A stretch of 64,000 bases of DNA from Amycolatopsis orientalis DSM 43388. GTDB lineage: Bacteria > Actinomycetota > Actinomycetes > Mycobacteriales > Pseudonocardiaceae. Every line of letters starts with the position of its first letter. Position 1 is the stretch's first letter. The notes under the pieces were generated by a model. That model saw only the letters and a list, made by a program, of their open reading frames with translations. It ran no database searches and was not told the DNA's origin. The stretch covers positions 18,521-82,520 of the forward strand of contig NZ_ASXG01000180.1 in assembly GCF_000411975.1 (NCBI RefSeq), in the 5' to 3' direction. Made by a program: the position numbers and the translations under genes. Of this stretch, positions 34,399-42,468 are shown in pieces.

Positions 34399-35400
34399 AT
34401 GCCAACGGTTAGTAACTTTCCGACGGCGGATGATGCGGGATCCGTAATCAGCAGCGCACCCTCCGAGCACCTCGCAGGTCAGGCACCGGCGCGCGACGCG
34501 GATGCGAGCCCCCTGGTCCGCATCCGCTCGCTGCTGCCCGGACTCGCCCGGGCCGAGCAGCGGGTCGCGAAGGTTGTCCTGGAAGACCCGGCCGCGGTCG
34601 CGCGCCGCAGCATCACCGAGGTCGCGCTCGCCGCGAACACCTCCGAGACCACCGTTACGCGCTTCTGCAAGGCCGTCGGCGTCGGCGGCTACCCGCAACT
34701 GCGCATCGCGCTCGCCGCGGACACCGCCCGCACCGAGGCACGCACCTCGCGCAACCTCGGCGGCGAGATCGGCCCTGGCGACGACCTGGCGTCGGTCATC
34801 GGCAAGGTCAGCTTCGCCGACGCGCGCGCCGTCGAAGAGACCGCGGACCAGCTCGACGTCGCCCAGCTGCAGAGCGTCATCGACCTCGTCGCCGAAGCCG
34901 GCCGAGTCGACGTGTACGGCGTGGGCGCAAGCGCTTTCGTCGCCGCTGACCTGCAGCAGAAGCTGCACCGGATCGGCCGCGTCAGCTTCTCCTGGTCGGA
35001 CACGCACATCATGCTGACCTCGGCCGCCGTGCTGAAGCCGGGCGACGTCGCGATCGGCGTCTCGCACACCGGCGCGACCACCGACACCGTCGAGGCGCTG
35101 CGGGTCGCGCGCGAGCACGGAGCGGTGACCGTCGCGGTCACGAACTTCCCGCGCTCGCCGATCACCGAGGTCGCTGACCACGTGCTCACCACGGCGGCCC
35201 GCGAAACCACCTTCCGGTCCGGGGCGACGGCAAGCCGGATCGCCCAGCTGACCGTGATCGACTGCCTTTTCATCGGCGTAGCACAGCGCCACATGGAGGC
35301 GTCGGTCAGCGCGTTGGACGCCACGAGGGACGCGGTCGGCTCGCACCGGCTCGGGGTCAGACCCGACGGTCGTCGTCGTCCGCGGGAAACCGGCAAGTGA
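34399..35400 (+). CDS. murR: RpiR-family transcriptional regulator with SIS domain (MurR-like)
   Basis: About 333 residues if started at ATG 34399; ATG 34378 (with GAAG upstream) is the alternative. The N-terminal HTH_6 domain includes ITEVALAANTSETTVTRFCKAVG (about 75-97). The SIS sugar-phosphate-binding domain spans about 170-290, with GVGASAFVAADL and GVSHTGATTDTVEALRVAREHGA. Members bind phosphosugars such as MurNAc-6-phosphate. It lies between the AmiE-like gene and murQ, as in Bacillus, so control of this cluster is the likely role. Confidence 0.9.
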   Translation: MPTVSNFPTADDAGSVISSAPSEHLAGQAPARDADASPLVRIRSLLPGLARAEQRVAKVVLEDPAAVARRSITEVALAANTSETTVTRFCKAVGVGGYPQLRIALAADTARTEARTSRNLGGEIGPGDDLASVIGKVSFADARAVEETADQLDVAQLQSVIDLVAEAGRVDVYGVGASAFVAADLQQKLHRIGRVSFSWSDTHIMLTSAAVLKPGDVAIGVSHTGATTDTVEALRVAREHGAVTVAVTNFPRSPITEVADHVLTTAARETTFRSGATASRIAQLTVIDCLFIGVAQRHMEASVSALDATRDAVGSHRLGVRPDGRRRPRETGK

Positions 35401-35419
35401 ACCAAGAAGCGAGGATCTG

Positions 35420-36346
35420 ATGTCCGTCCCCTGCCAGACGGTGCACGTCGATTCGCCCACCGAACAACGAAACCCGCGCACGGTGGACATCGACCTGATG
35501 TCCACCATGGGAATCCTCGGCGCGATCAACGCCGAGGACCGCCGGGTGCCGGACGCGGTGGCCGCGGTGCTGCCGCAGCTCGCCCGCGCGGTCGACTACG
35601 CCGTCGAGGCGCTGCGCGGCGGGGGGCGCGTGCATTACGTCGGCGCGGGCACCTCGGGCCGCCTCGCGACGCTGGACGCGGCCGAACTGGTGCCGACGTT
35701 CAACGTGCCCGGCGACTGGTTCGTCGCCCACCACGCGGGCGGGGAGAAGGCGCTGCGGCAGGCGGTGGAGAACGCCGAGGACGACGCGGACGCCGGCGCG
35801 GCGGAAATCGCGCACTCGGTGCAGCCGGGCGATTTCGTGCTCGGTCTCGCTGCCTCCGGGCGCACGCCGTACGTGCTCGGCGCACTAGCCGAGGCCAGCC
35901 GGATCGGTGCGCACACCGGGCTCGTTTCGGCGAACCCGCGCGCCGCGAAGCCGGCTGGCGTGGACGTCCTGATCGCCGTCGCCACCGGTCCCGAAGCCAT
36001 CGCGGGCTCGACCCGGATGAAGGCGGGCACGGCGCAGAAGCTGATCCTCACCGCGTTCTCCAGCGCGACGATGATCAAGCTGGGCAAGACGTACTCGAAC
36101 CTGATGGTGAGCATGCGCGCGACGAACGCGAAGCTGCGCGGCCGCACCATCCGGATCCTGCAGGAAGCCACCGGCATGACGATGGCCGACTGCTCGGACG
36201 CGCTCACCGAAGCGGGCGGCGACCTCAAGGTGGCGCTCGTGCACCTGCTCTCCGGCAGCGACGTCACCCGTTCCGCGGAGGCGCTGTCCGCGGCGGGCGG
36301 GCACGTGCGCAAGGCGCTCGACTCGCTGCACCTGCGCGCCGGTTGA
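35420..36346 (+). CDS. murQ: N-acetylmuramic acid 6-phosphate etherase
   Basis: 308 residues. It cleaves the lactyl ether of MurNAc-6-P to give GlcNAc-6-P and D-lactate in the cytoplasm. Motifs: TEQRNPRTVDID near the start, VGAGTSGRLATLDAAELVPTF (about 75-95), GLAASGRTPYVLGAL (about 140), and GSTRMKAGTAQKLILTAFSSATMIKLGKTY (about 195-225), which matches the family closely. It starts 19 bp after murR, with GAAGCGAGGAT before the ATG. A long inverted repeat follows its stop. Confidence 0.96.
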   Translation: MSVPCQTVHVDSPTEQRNPRTVDIDLMSTMGILGAINAEDRRVPDAVAAVLPQLARAVDYAVEALRGGGRVHYVGAGTSGRLATLDAAELVPTFNVPGDWFVAHHAGGEKALRQAVENAEDDADAGAAEIAHSVQPGDFVLGLAASGRTPYVLGALAEASRIGAHTGLVSANPRAAKPAGVDVLIAVATGPEAIAGSTRMKAGTAQKLILTAFSSATMIKLGKTYSNLMVSMRATNAKLRGRTIRILQEATGMTMADCSDALTEAGGDLKVALVHLLSGSDVTRSAEALSAAGGHVRKALDSLHLRAG

Positions 36347-36361
36347 GCTTTACCGGATTGT

Positions 36362-36412
36362 CCGTGAAGGGCTCCTTGAGGGAATCTGATTCCCTGAAGG
36401 AGCCCTTCACGG
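36362..36412. repeat. 51-bp near-perfect inverted repeat after murQ
   Basis: Two 25-nt arms (36362-36386 and 36388-36412) pair with one mismatch around a single T. CTTT follows on the plus strand. It can act as the murQ terminator. The arms carry GTGAAGGGCTCCTT; I recall similar words as common in Amycolatopsis genomes, so it may also be a dispersed palindromic element (inference). Confidence 0.85.
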
Positions 36413-36436
36413 CTTTCGGCGAGCGAAAGGACGGCG

Positions 36437-37513
36437 ATGACGCAGCGGCTCACTCGCGGCGACCGGTGGTCGATCGGCGGCATGGCGGCCGTGATCCTGC
36501 TGCTGAACCTCGTCGGCTGGGGTTTGCTCGTGTTGGTGGTCGCGCCTCGGCATTACGCGCTCGGCGCGGGCGGCACGTTCGGCATCGGCCTTGGCGTCAC
36601 CGCGTTCACGCTCGGCATGCGGCACGCGTTCGACGCCGACCACATCGCCGCCATCGACAACACGACGCGCAAGCTGATGTCCGACGGGCAGCGTCCGCTG
36701 TCGGTCGGGTTCTGGTTCTCCCTCGGGCATTCGACGATCGTCTTCGCGCTCTGCCTGCTGCTGTCCATCGGCGTCCGCGCGATCGCCGGGCAACTGGAGA
36801 ACGACGGTTCCGCGCTGCACGATACAACCGGTCTGATCGGCACGTCGGTGTCCGGGATCTTCCTGTACCTGATCGCGATCATGAACCTGGTCGTGCTCGT
36901 CGGGATCGCGCGCGTGTTCGCCCGGATGCGCCGCGGCGAACTGGACGAGGCTGAGCTGGAACGGCATCTCGACAACCGCGGCCTGATGAACCGGCTGCTG
37001 CGCGGGGCCACCAAAGCGGTGCGGAAGCCGTGGCACATCTATCCGGTGGGAGTCCTTTTCGGACTCGGTTTCGACACCGCGACGGAAATCGGCTTGCTCG
37101 TGCTCGCCGCCGGCGCGGCCGCGTTCGCCCTGCCCTGGTACGCGATTCTCGTGCTGCCGATTCTGTTCGCCGCCGGGATGAGCCTGTTCGACGCCGCCGA
37201 CGGCGTGCTCATGAACTACGCATACTGCTGGGCGTTTTCCCGGCCGATCCGGAAGATTTATTACAACCTCACGGTCACCGCGCTTTCCGTGGCGGTCGCG
37301 CTCGGCATCGGGACGATTGAACTGGGCACCCTGCTCGCCGAGAAACTCGACATCACGTCCGGCCCGCTCGCCGTGATCGCGTCGGTGAACCTCGACTACG
37401 TCGGCTTCGCGATCGTCGGACTGTTCGTCGTCACCTGGCTGGCCGCGTTCGCGATCTGGAAATTCGGGAGAATAGAGGAGAAGTGGGCCGCGCGGCTGGG
37501 GACCGGCGAGTGA
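36437..37513 (+). CDS. HoxN/NixA-family nickel/cobalt permease
   Basis: 358 residues from ATG 36437, with AAAGGA 7 bases upstream. About eight membrane helices. The signature of the family in helix 2 is present as RHAFDADHIAAIDNTTR (HX4DH, about residues 62-78), and the second motif as GLGFDTATEIGLL (about 210). It takes up nickel or cobalt in the micromolar range. No urease, hydrogenase or cobalamin gene is nearby and no cobalamin riboswitch was seen upstream. Confidence 0.92.
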   Translation: MTQRLTRGDRWSIGGMAAVILLLNLVGWGLLVLVVAPRHYALGAGGTFGIGLGVTAFTLGMRHAFDADHIAAIDNTTRKLMSDGQRPLSVGFWFSLGHSTIVFALCLLLSIGVRAIAGQLENDGSALHDTTGLIGTSVSGIFLYLIAIMNLVVLVGIARVFARMRRGELDEAELERHLDNRGLMNRLLRGATKAVRKPWHIYPVGVLFGLGFDTATEIGLLVLAAGAAAFALPWYAILVLPILFAAGMSLFDAADGVLMNYAYCWAFSRPIRKIYYNLTVTALSVAVALGIGTIELGTLLAEKLDITSGPLAVIASVNLDYVGFAIVGLFVVTWLAAFAIWKFGRIEEKWAARLGTGE

Positions 37514-37724
37514 CCCGGTACCGCGATCCGCTACAGCGGCTCCGTTCGCCCGATGTTCTGGGTGCTGCTGGCGGTGAACCCGCGTTCAGCGCGCTCGTGG
37601 CGACCCTCTACAAAGATGTGCCGCCGTCGCCGCGATCCGGGATCAGCTGCCCGCGAGCGGGTGAAGCTGCCGGAAGCGGCGGCGGATCCCCTCGCCGCCG
37701 CCCCGGCAACACCCCCAGTGCGCG

Positions 37725-38177
37725 TCAGAACGAGCCGACCGGCTGGCGGATCGCGGCGTTGAGCCGGTTCCACACGTTGATCCCGGCGATGGACAGCAGC
37801 AGCGACGAGAGCTCCTTCTCGTCGTAGATGTCCGCGGCGGCGTCCCAGACCGCGTCCGGGACCGGGTCGGTCTGGTCGGCCAGCCGGGTCACGTGTTCGG
37901 CCAGGTCCAGCGCGGCGCGCTCGGCGTCGGTGAAGTACGTCGACTCGCGCCACGCGCCGACGGCCCAGATCCGCTCGTCCTTCTCGCCGGCTTCCTTCAT
38001 CTCGCGAGCGTGCATGTCGACGCACACGCTGCAGCCGTTGATCTGGCTGACCCGCAGGTGGATCAGGTGGTGCGTGGTCGCGGGCACGGTGCTGTCGTTC
38101 GTGGCCTTGCCCAGCGCCATCAGCGCCTTCATCGCATCCGGCTGCACCTTGACCGGGTGGGTCATCCGAGCCTGCAT
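37725..38177 (-). CDS. AhpD-like carboxymuconolactone decarboxylase-family protein
   Basis: 150 residues from ATG 38177, with a perfect AGGAGG site. The redox motif GCSVCVDMH (about residues 48-56, CxxC followed by His) and the flanking helices are those of the alkylhydroperoxidase D fold. Such proteins reduce peroxides or organic hydroperoxides. It is divergent from an ECF41-type sigma factor and has an ECF41-type promoter (38228-38254) upstream, so it is the likely target of that sigma. Confidence 0.92.
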   Translation of the reverse strand: MQARMTHPVKVQPDAMKALMALGKATNDSTVPATTHHLIHLRVSQINGCSVCVDMHAREMKEAGEKDERIWAVGAWRESTYFTDAERAALDLAEHVTRLADQTDPVPDAVWDAAADIYDEKELSSLLLSIAGINVWNRLNAAIRQPVGSF

Positions 38178-38190
38178 GGCGATCTCCTCC

Positions 38191-38217
38191 TGTCACGTCC
38201 GCCGTGTTCGGCGGGTC
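38191..38217 (+). promoter_or_regulatory. ECF41-type promoter facing the sigma gene
   Basis: TGTCACG (38191-38197), 16 bp, then GGTC (38214-38217). ECF41 promoters are known as TGTCACA-N16-CGTC; this differs at one base in each element. It reads toward the sigma gene, so it suggests autoregulation. Confidence 0.55.
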
Positions 38218-38227
38218 TTGCCAGTAG

Positions 38228-38254
38228 GACCCGGCGCGAGGAGAAGATGTGACA
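38228..38254 (-). promoter_or_regulatory. ECF41-type promoter facing the AhpD-like gene
   Basis: On the minus strand TGTCACA (38254-38248) is followed after 16 bp by GGTC (38231-38228). The first element is a perfect match to the ECF41 -35 box, the second differs by one base. The box includes the GTG start codon of the sigma gene on the other strand. Confidence 0.7.
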
Positions 38255-39127
38255 GTGCGGGACGAAAAACAGGACGAGAATTTCTGGGCGGCTCAGTTCG
38301 AAGAGCATCGGCCCAGGTTGCGGGCGGTGGCGTACCGGATGCTCGGTTCGTTCGCCGAGGCCGACGACGCGATCCAGGAGACCTGGCTGCGGGTGACGCG
38401 GTCGTCGGGAGAGGACGTCCGCAACACCGGCAGCTGGCTGACGACGATCGTGTCGCGCCAATGCCTCAACATGCTGCGCTCGCGCGCGACCCGCCGCGAG
38501 GACCCCTTGGACATCCGGGTGCCGGACCCGGTCGTGGAGACCGGAGACGGCGTCGACCCGGCGGAGCAGGAGGTCCTCGCGGATTCGGTGGGGCTCGCGC
38601 TGCTGGTGGTGCTGGAGGCGCTCGACCCGGCGGAACGGCTCGCTTTCGTGCTGCACGACATGTTCGCCGTGCCGTTCGACGAGATCGCGACGATGCTCGA
38701 CAAGAACACCGCCGCGGTACGGCAGCTGGCGAGCCGGGCGCGCCGCCGGGTGCAGGGCGTGACGCCGGCCGGTCCGGCGGATCGAACCCAGCAGCGCAAG
38801 ATCGCGGACGCCTGGCTCACCGCCGCGCGCGGCGGCAACTTCGAGGGGCTGGTCGCGCTCCTGCACCCGGACGCGCTGCTGCGCGTCGACACCGGCGGGC
38901 TCGGCTCGAAGGTCGTGCGCGGTGCGGCCGAGGTCGCGGGCAACGCGTCGAGGTTCCGCGCGACCGGCCTGGTTTCGCAGTACGCGACCGTCAACGGCGG
39001 CCCCGGCATCATCGCCCGGCGCGACGGGAAGGCGGTTTCGGTGCTGTCGTTCACCGTGGCCGACGGGTTGATCACGGAGATCAACATCCTCGCCGACGCC
39101 GAGCGGCTCGCGGCGCTGGACTTCTGA
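38249..39127 (+). CDS. ECF41-family RNA polymerase sigma factor with SnoaL-like tail
   Basis: 292 residues from GTG 38249, with GAGGAG upstream. Region 2 is RAVAYRMLGSFAEADDAIQETWLRV (about 25-50), region 4 is LDPAERLAFVLHDMFAVPFDEIATMLDKNTAAVRQLASRARRRV (about 125-170). The C-terminal 110 residues are a SnoaL-like extension with HPDALLRVDTGG and DGLITEINILADAERL, the features of ECF41 sigma factors, in which the extension replaces an anti-sigma factor. Paired divergently with an AhpD-like gene, the standard ECF41 context. Confidence 0.93.
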   Translation: MTVRDEKQDENFWAAQFEEHRPRLRAVAYRMLGSFAEADDAIQETWLRVTRSSGEDVRNTGSWLTTIVSRQCLNMLRSRATRREDPLDIRVPDPVVETGDGVDPAEQEVLADSVGLALLVVLEALDPAERLAFVLHDMFAVPFDEIATMLDKNTAAVRQLASRARRRVQGVTPAGPADRTQQRKIADAWLTAARGGNFEGLVALLHPDALLRVDTGGLGSKVVRGAAEVAGNASRFRATGLVSQYATVNGGPGIIARRDGKAVSVLSFTVADGLITEINILADAERLAALDF

Positions 39128-39129
39128 GG

Positions 39130-40005
39130 TCAGCCGAGCCGGTCCAGGGCGGCTACCGCTTCGGCGGACAGCCGCACCTGGCCGGCGGCGAGGTTTTCGG
39201 CGAGGTGCGCCGGAGTCGCCGTGCCCGCGATCAGCAGCGTGCCCTCGTAGCCCTGCAGCAGCCAGGCCAACGCGACCTGCGCCGGGGTAACGCCGAGTTC
39301 GGCCGCGATACCGGTCACGACCGGGTTCCCGGTGACGTCCTGGCCCAGCTCGAACGCCGAGCCCAGCGGGAAGTACGGCACCCAGGCGATCTCGTGTTCC
39401 CGGCACAGCTCCAGCACCGGTTCGGTGTCGCGGGCGAGCACGTTGTAGGAGTTCTGCACGCAGACGATCCCGACTTCGAGCGCGTTGCGGAGCTGGTCGG
39501 CCGAGACGTTGCTGAGCCCGAGCGCGCCGATCTTTCCCGCGTCGCGCAGGGAAATCAGCTCGGCGAGCTGGTCGTCGATGTCGACGAGCTGGTCGCCTTC
39601 CGCGATCAGGCCGGGTCCGGCGTCCGCTCGGCGCAGGTTGACCACGTCGAGCCGTTCGACGCCGAGCGACGCGAGGTTGGCCTCGACCTGCGCGCGTAGC
39701 TGCGCTGGCTGTTGCGCGAGCCGAAGCCCTTCCGGGGATTCCTCCGCCCCGACCTTGGTCACCACGACCAGGTCGTCCGGGTAGGGCGAGAACGCTTCGC
39801 GGATCAGCTCGTTGCACCGGCCGTCGCTGTAGAACTGGGCGGTGTCCAGGTGGTTCACGCCCGCTTCGGCCGCTTCGCGGAGCAGTTTCACCTGGTCAGC
39901 GCGGTCGGTTCCGGGGCGGCCGAGCTGCATCACGCCGTAGCCGATCCGTGCGACCTCGTGGCCGGCGAGCTTCGCGGTGCCGCCTGGAGCAGTGGGTGCC
40001 GTCAT
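39130..40005 (-). CDS. Aldo/keto reductase
   Basis: 291 residues from ATG 40005, with AGGAG 10 bases upstream. TIM-barrel oxidoreductase using NADPH. The tetrad Asp and Tyr are in HLDTAQFYSDGRCNELIREAF (about 53-75) and Lys in VVVTKVG (about 85). Where most family members have the catalytic His (YLIH), this protein reads VVNLRR, so it belongs to the branch without that His. C-terminal IAGTATPAHLAENL is the coenzyme-phosphate region. Divergent from a TetR regulator, with a palindrome between them. Confidence 0.9.
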   Translation of the reverse strand: MTAPTAPGGTAKLAGHEVARIGYGVMQLGRPGTDRADQVKLLREAAEAGVNHLDTAQFYSDGRCNELIREAFSPYPDDLVVVTKVGAEESPEGLRLAQQPAQLRAQVEANLASLGVERLDVVNLRRADAGPGLIAEGDQLVDIDDQLAELISLRDAGKIGALGLSNVSADQLRNALEVGIVCVQNSYNVLARDTEPVLELCREHEIAWVPYFPLGSAFELGQDVTGNPVVTGIAAELGVTPAQVALAWLLQGYEGTLLIAGTATPAHLAENLAAGQVRLSAEAVAALDRLG

Positions 40006-40043
40006 GAGAAAAGACTCCTGCCGTGGCATAGTGGAAGTTGATG

Positions 40044-40057
40044 CGGAGGCGCCTCCG
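40044..40057. promoter_or_regulatory. Palindromic operator CGGAGGCGCCTCCG
   Basis: A perfect 14-bp palindrome lies between the divergent aldo/keto reductase (start 40005) and TetR (start about 40094) genes, the standard place for a TetR-family operator that controls both. Confidence 0.65.
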
Positions 40058-40093
40058 TATTTCCACCGTAGCAGAACCGGAGGGTCCTCCGCT

Positions 40094-40663
40094 TTGTCGA
40101 GCCCGAAGAAACCGCGCGCGGACGCCGAACGCAACCGTCTGCGCTTGCTCGCCGCTGCCCGCAAAGCGTTCGGCGAAGGCGACGAGCCCGTCACACTGGA
40201 GCGCGTCGCGCGCGAAGCGGGCGTCGGCATCGGCACGCTCTACCGCCACTTCCCTACCCGCGAAGCGCTGGTGGAGGCGCTGTACCGCGACGAGTTGGCG
40301 CAGGTGGTCGCGAGTGCGCCGAAGCTGCTCGAGACCGAGAAGCCGCTTCGCGCGCTGCGCCGGTGGATGGACCGCTTCGCCGAGTATGCGAGCACGAAGT
40401 ACGACATGGCCGACACACTGCGCGCGATCATCGAGGCGGGCACGGTCGACATGACGCAGGTCCGCGCGGACCTGACCGAGGCGGTCCAGCTGATCATGGA
40501 CGCCGGCGTGGCGGACGGCACGCTTCGCGCGGACGTGCGCGCGCAGGACGTGGTCGTTACGGTGGTCGGCGCGTGCAGCATCCCGGCACTGCCGGACGGC
40601 CGGGAGCAGTTGGGCCGGATGCTCGACCTGATTCTCGCCGGAGTCCGTCAGCCGCCCAGCTGA
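40094..40663 (+). CDS. TetR-family transcriptional regulator
   Basis: About 189 residues from TTG 40094, which has GGAGGG about 9 bases upstream; an upstream ATG would run through the operator and is less likely. The N-terminal HTH reads RLLAAARKAFGEGDEPVTLERVAREAGVGIGTLYRHFPTREALVEALY, a canonical TetR DNA-binding domain. The C-terminal ligand domain is of the type found in regulators of efflux or oxidoreductase genes. Likely represses the divergent reductase. Its 3' end overlaps the convergent PucR-like gene by 16 bp. Confidence 0.92.
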   Translation: MSSPKKPRADAERNRLRLLAAARKAFGEGDEPVTLERVAREAGVGIGTLYRHFPTREALVEALYRDELAQVVASAPKLLETEKPLRALRRWMDRFAEYASTKYDMADTLRAIIEAGTVDMTQVRADLTEAVQLIMDAGVADGTLRADVRAQDVVVTVVGACSIPALPDGREQLGRMLDLILAGVRQPPS

Positions 40664-42468
40664 TGCACGCGTAGTGCGAGCTGGATCTCCAATGAGCGTT
40701 CGGGCTCGCGCCAGTCCTCGCCCAGCAGCACGGAGAGGCGTTCCATCCGCTGCGCGACCGTGTTGACGTGGACGTGCAGGGTTTCCTTTGCCCGCGCCAA
40801 ATTCCCGCCCGCCGCGTAGTACGCGCGCAGCGTGCCGATGAGATCGGTGCCGCGCCGGGCGTCGTAGTCGAGGACTGGGCCGAGCGTTGCCCGGACGTAG
40901 CCGGACAGGTCGGAATGCCTGCCGAGCAGGACGCCGAGGAATCCGAGGTCGGTCATCGCCGCGCCGTCGCCTTCGCGGCCGAGAGCCAGCAGCGTGTTGA
41001 CGCATCGAACAGCTTCGGTGTACGCCTGTGCCAACGCTTCCGGTCCGCTCGCCGGACCAGCTGCACCGACGGTCACCGGACAGTCCACAACGGACTTAAG
41101 CTCGGCCGCGATCCGCGCTGCGGCAGGCTGATCCGGCGCGAGCGCGACGACTTGCTCCGCGTGGACCCCGACCAAATCGCCATACCGGGCACACGCCGCA
41201 GCGAGCCCGCGTCGGGAAATGCCGGACGCATGCGCGACCAGTACCGCGTGCGGGGCCGACAAATCGACGCCCAATCGACGTGCGCGAGCCATCAACGCAC
41301 CTGGATTGCGAGTCGGCGCGGTGAGCAGGTCGGTCAGCAACTCGCCCCGAACTTGATCCTCAGCTTGCGCGACGGAACGACGCAGCAGCAACAACAATGC
41401 CGTGACTACCGCGGCGCGTTCAAAGAGCCGCCGATCGTCCCCGGCCAGCTCCGGCCGTCCGGACAGCGTCAAGCTGCCGAGCAACTCGCGGCCCGCCCGT
41501 ACCGCACAGACCCAGGTGTCCTTTGTGGACACCGCGCGACCGTTGGCCTGCGATGAAGCCACGGCAGCGGCGTCGAAAGCCACTTCACTACCGGCCAGCA
41601 GCCCACCTTCCTCGTCGTGCACGGCAATCGACCCGCGCAAGACTCCGGCGACTTCCGCTGCCACCACAGGCAAATCCGCGCCGCCGAGCACGAGGTCCAT
41701 CAACCGGTCGTGCGCCTCGTCGGCCCGGCGCATCGTCGCGTTGGCCGCGTTCAGTTCCGCCGCCGCCGAACGCGTTTCTTCCAGCAGATGCGCGGTGTCC
41801 AACGCGATCGCGGCGTGCGCGGCCAGCGACGAAAGCAGCGCGACCTCCGCCGTCGAGAACGCCCGTGACGATCGGTCGGACGCGTACAGCACGCCCAGCA
41901 CCTTGCCGCCGATCGCCAGCGGCACGCCCAGGATCGCCTTCAATCCCTCCTCGCGGACGCCTGCGTCGATCGGTTTAGTGTGCCGGAACCGCTCGTCCTT
42001 GAAGTAGTCCGCGGTCGCGTACGGACGCGCGGTTTGCGCCACGAGCCCGCCGAGGCCCTCGCCCATTCCCAGGACAATCTGCTGGAACAGCGCGGACACC
42101 GAGCCGTCCGTGACCCGGATGTACGTCTCGCCGTTCGCCTCGTCGTTGAGGCTGAGGTACGAAACGTCCACGCCCAGCAACGTCCGGGCACGCCGGACGA
42201 TCGACCGCAGCACCGCGTCCGGATCGCGCAGCCGGGCGAGGTCGCTCGCGGTGTCGAACAACGCGGTCAGCTCGGCTTCCCGCCGCCGGTGCTCGCTGAG
42301 CGTCTCGCGGATCCGCAACGCCAGTTCCGTGGCCGAACCGATCGCAGCGGACTGTTCCGCGGACAGCCCCCGGGCAGCGACGTGCGCCAGCTGCTCACTG
42401 CTCGCTCCGACGGCGAGCAGTTCGAGCAGCCGGCGATAAGCCTCGGCAGTGGGGTCCACACCCGTCAT
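40648..42468 (-). CDS. GAF-domain PucR-type transcriptional regulator
   Basis: 606 residues from ATG 42468. Residues about 70-215 form a GAF sensor domain (GMGEGLGGLVAQT, ILGVPLAIGGKVLGVLY). A middle region resembles the CdaR/PucR GGDEF-like domain, and the C-terminus is a PucR helix-turn-helix: LRAYYAAGGNLARAKETLHVHVNTVAQRMERL (about 560-592). Such proteins activate catabolic genes upon binding a substrate. It overlaps the MHS transporter gene by four bases, so it should control the hydroxybutyrate module of which it is the last gene. Confidence 0.92.
   Translation of the reverse strand: MTGVDPTAEAYRRLLELLAVGASSEQLAHVAARGLSAEQSAAIGSATELALRIRETLSEHRRREAELTALFDTASDLARLRDPDAVLRSIVRRARTLLGVDVSYLSLNDEANGETYIRVTDGSVSALFQQIVLGMGEGLGGLVAQTARPYATADYFKDERFRHTKPIDAGVREEGLKAILGVPLAIGGKVLGVLYASDRSSRAFSTAEVALLSSLAAHAAIALDTAHLLEETRSAAAELNAANATMRRADEAHDRLMDLVLGGADLPVVAAEVAGVLRGSIAVHDEEGGLLAGSEVAFDAAAVASSQANGRAVSTKDTWVCAVRAGRELLGSLTLSGRPELAGDDRRLFERAAVVTALLLLLRRSVAQAEDQVRGELLTDLLTAPTRNPGALMARARRLGVDLSAPHAVLVAHASGISRRGLAAACARYGDLVGVHAEQVVALAPDQPAAARIAAELKSVVDCPVTVGAAGPASGPEALAQAYTEAVRCVNTLLALGREGDGAAMTDLGFLGVLLGRHSDLSGYVRATLGPVLDYDARRGTDLIGTLRAYYAAGGNLARAKETLHVHVNTVAQRMERLSVLLGEDWREPERSLEIQLALRVHQLGG

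Noticed and set aside
37531..38196. 221-codon frame overlapping the AhpD-like gene
   Set aside because: Same strand but another frame; the AhpD frame has the CxxC motif and a perfect ribosome site.
39977..40093. Longer N-terminus for the TetR regulator
   Set aside because: Would place coding sequence across the palindromic operator and adds residues not typical before a TetR HTH.
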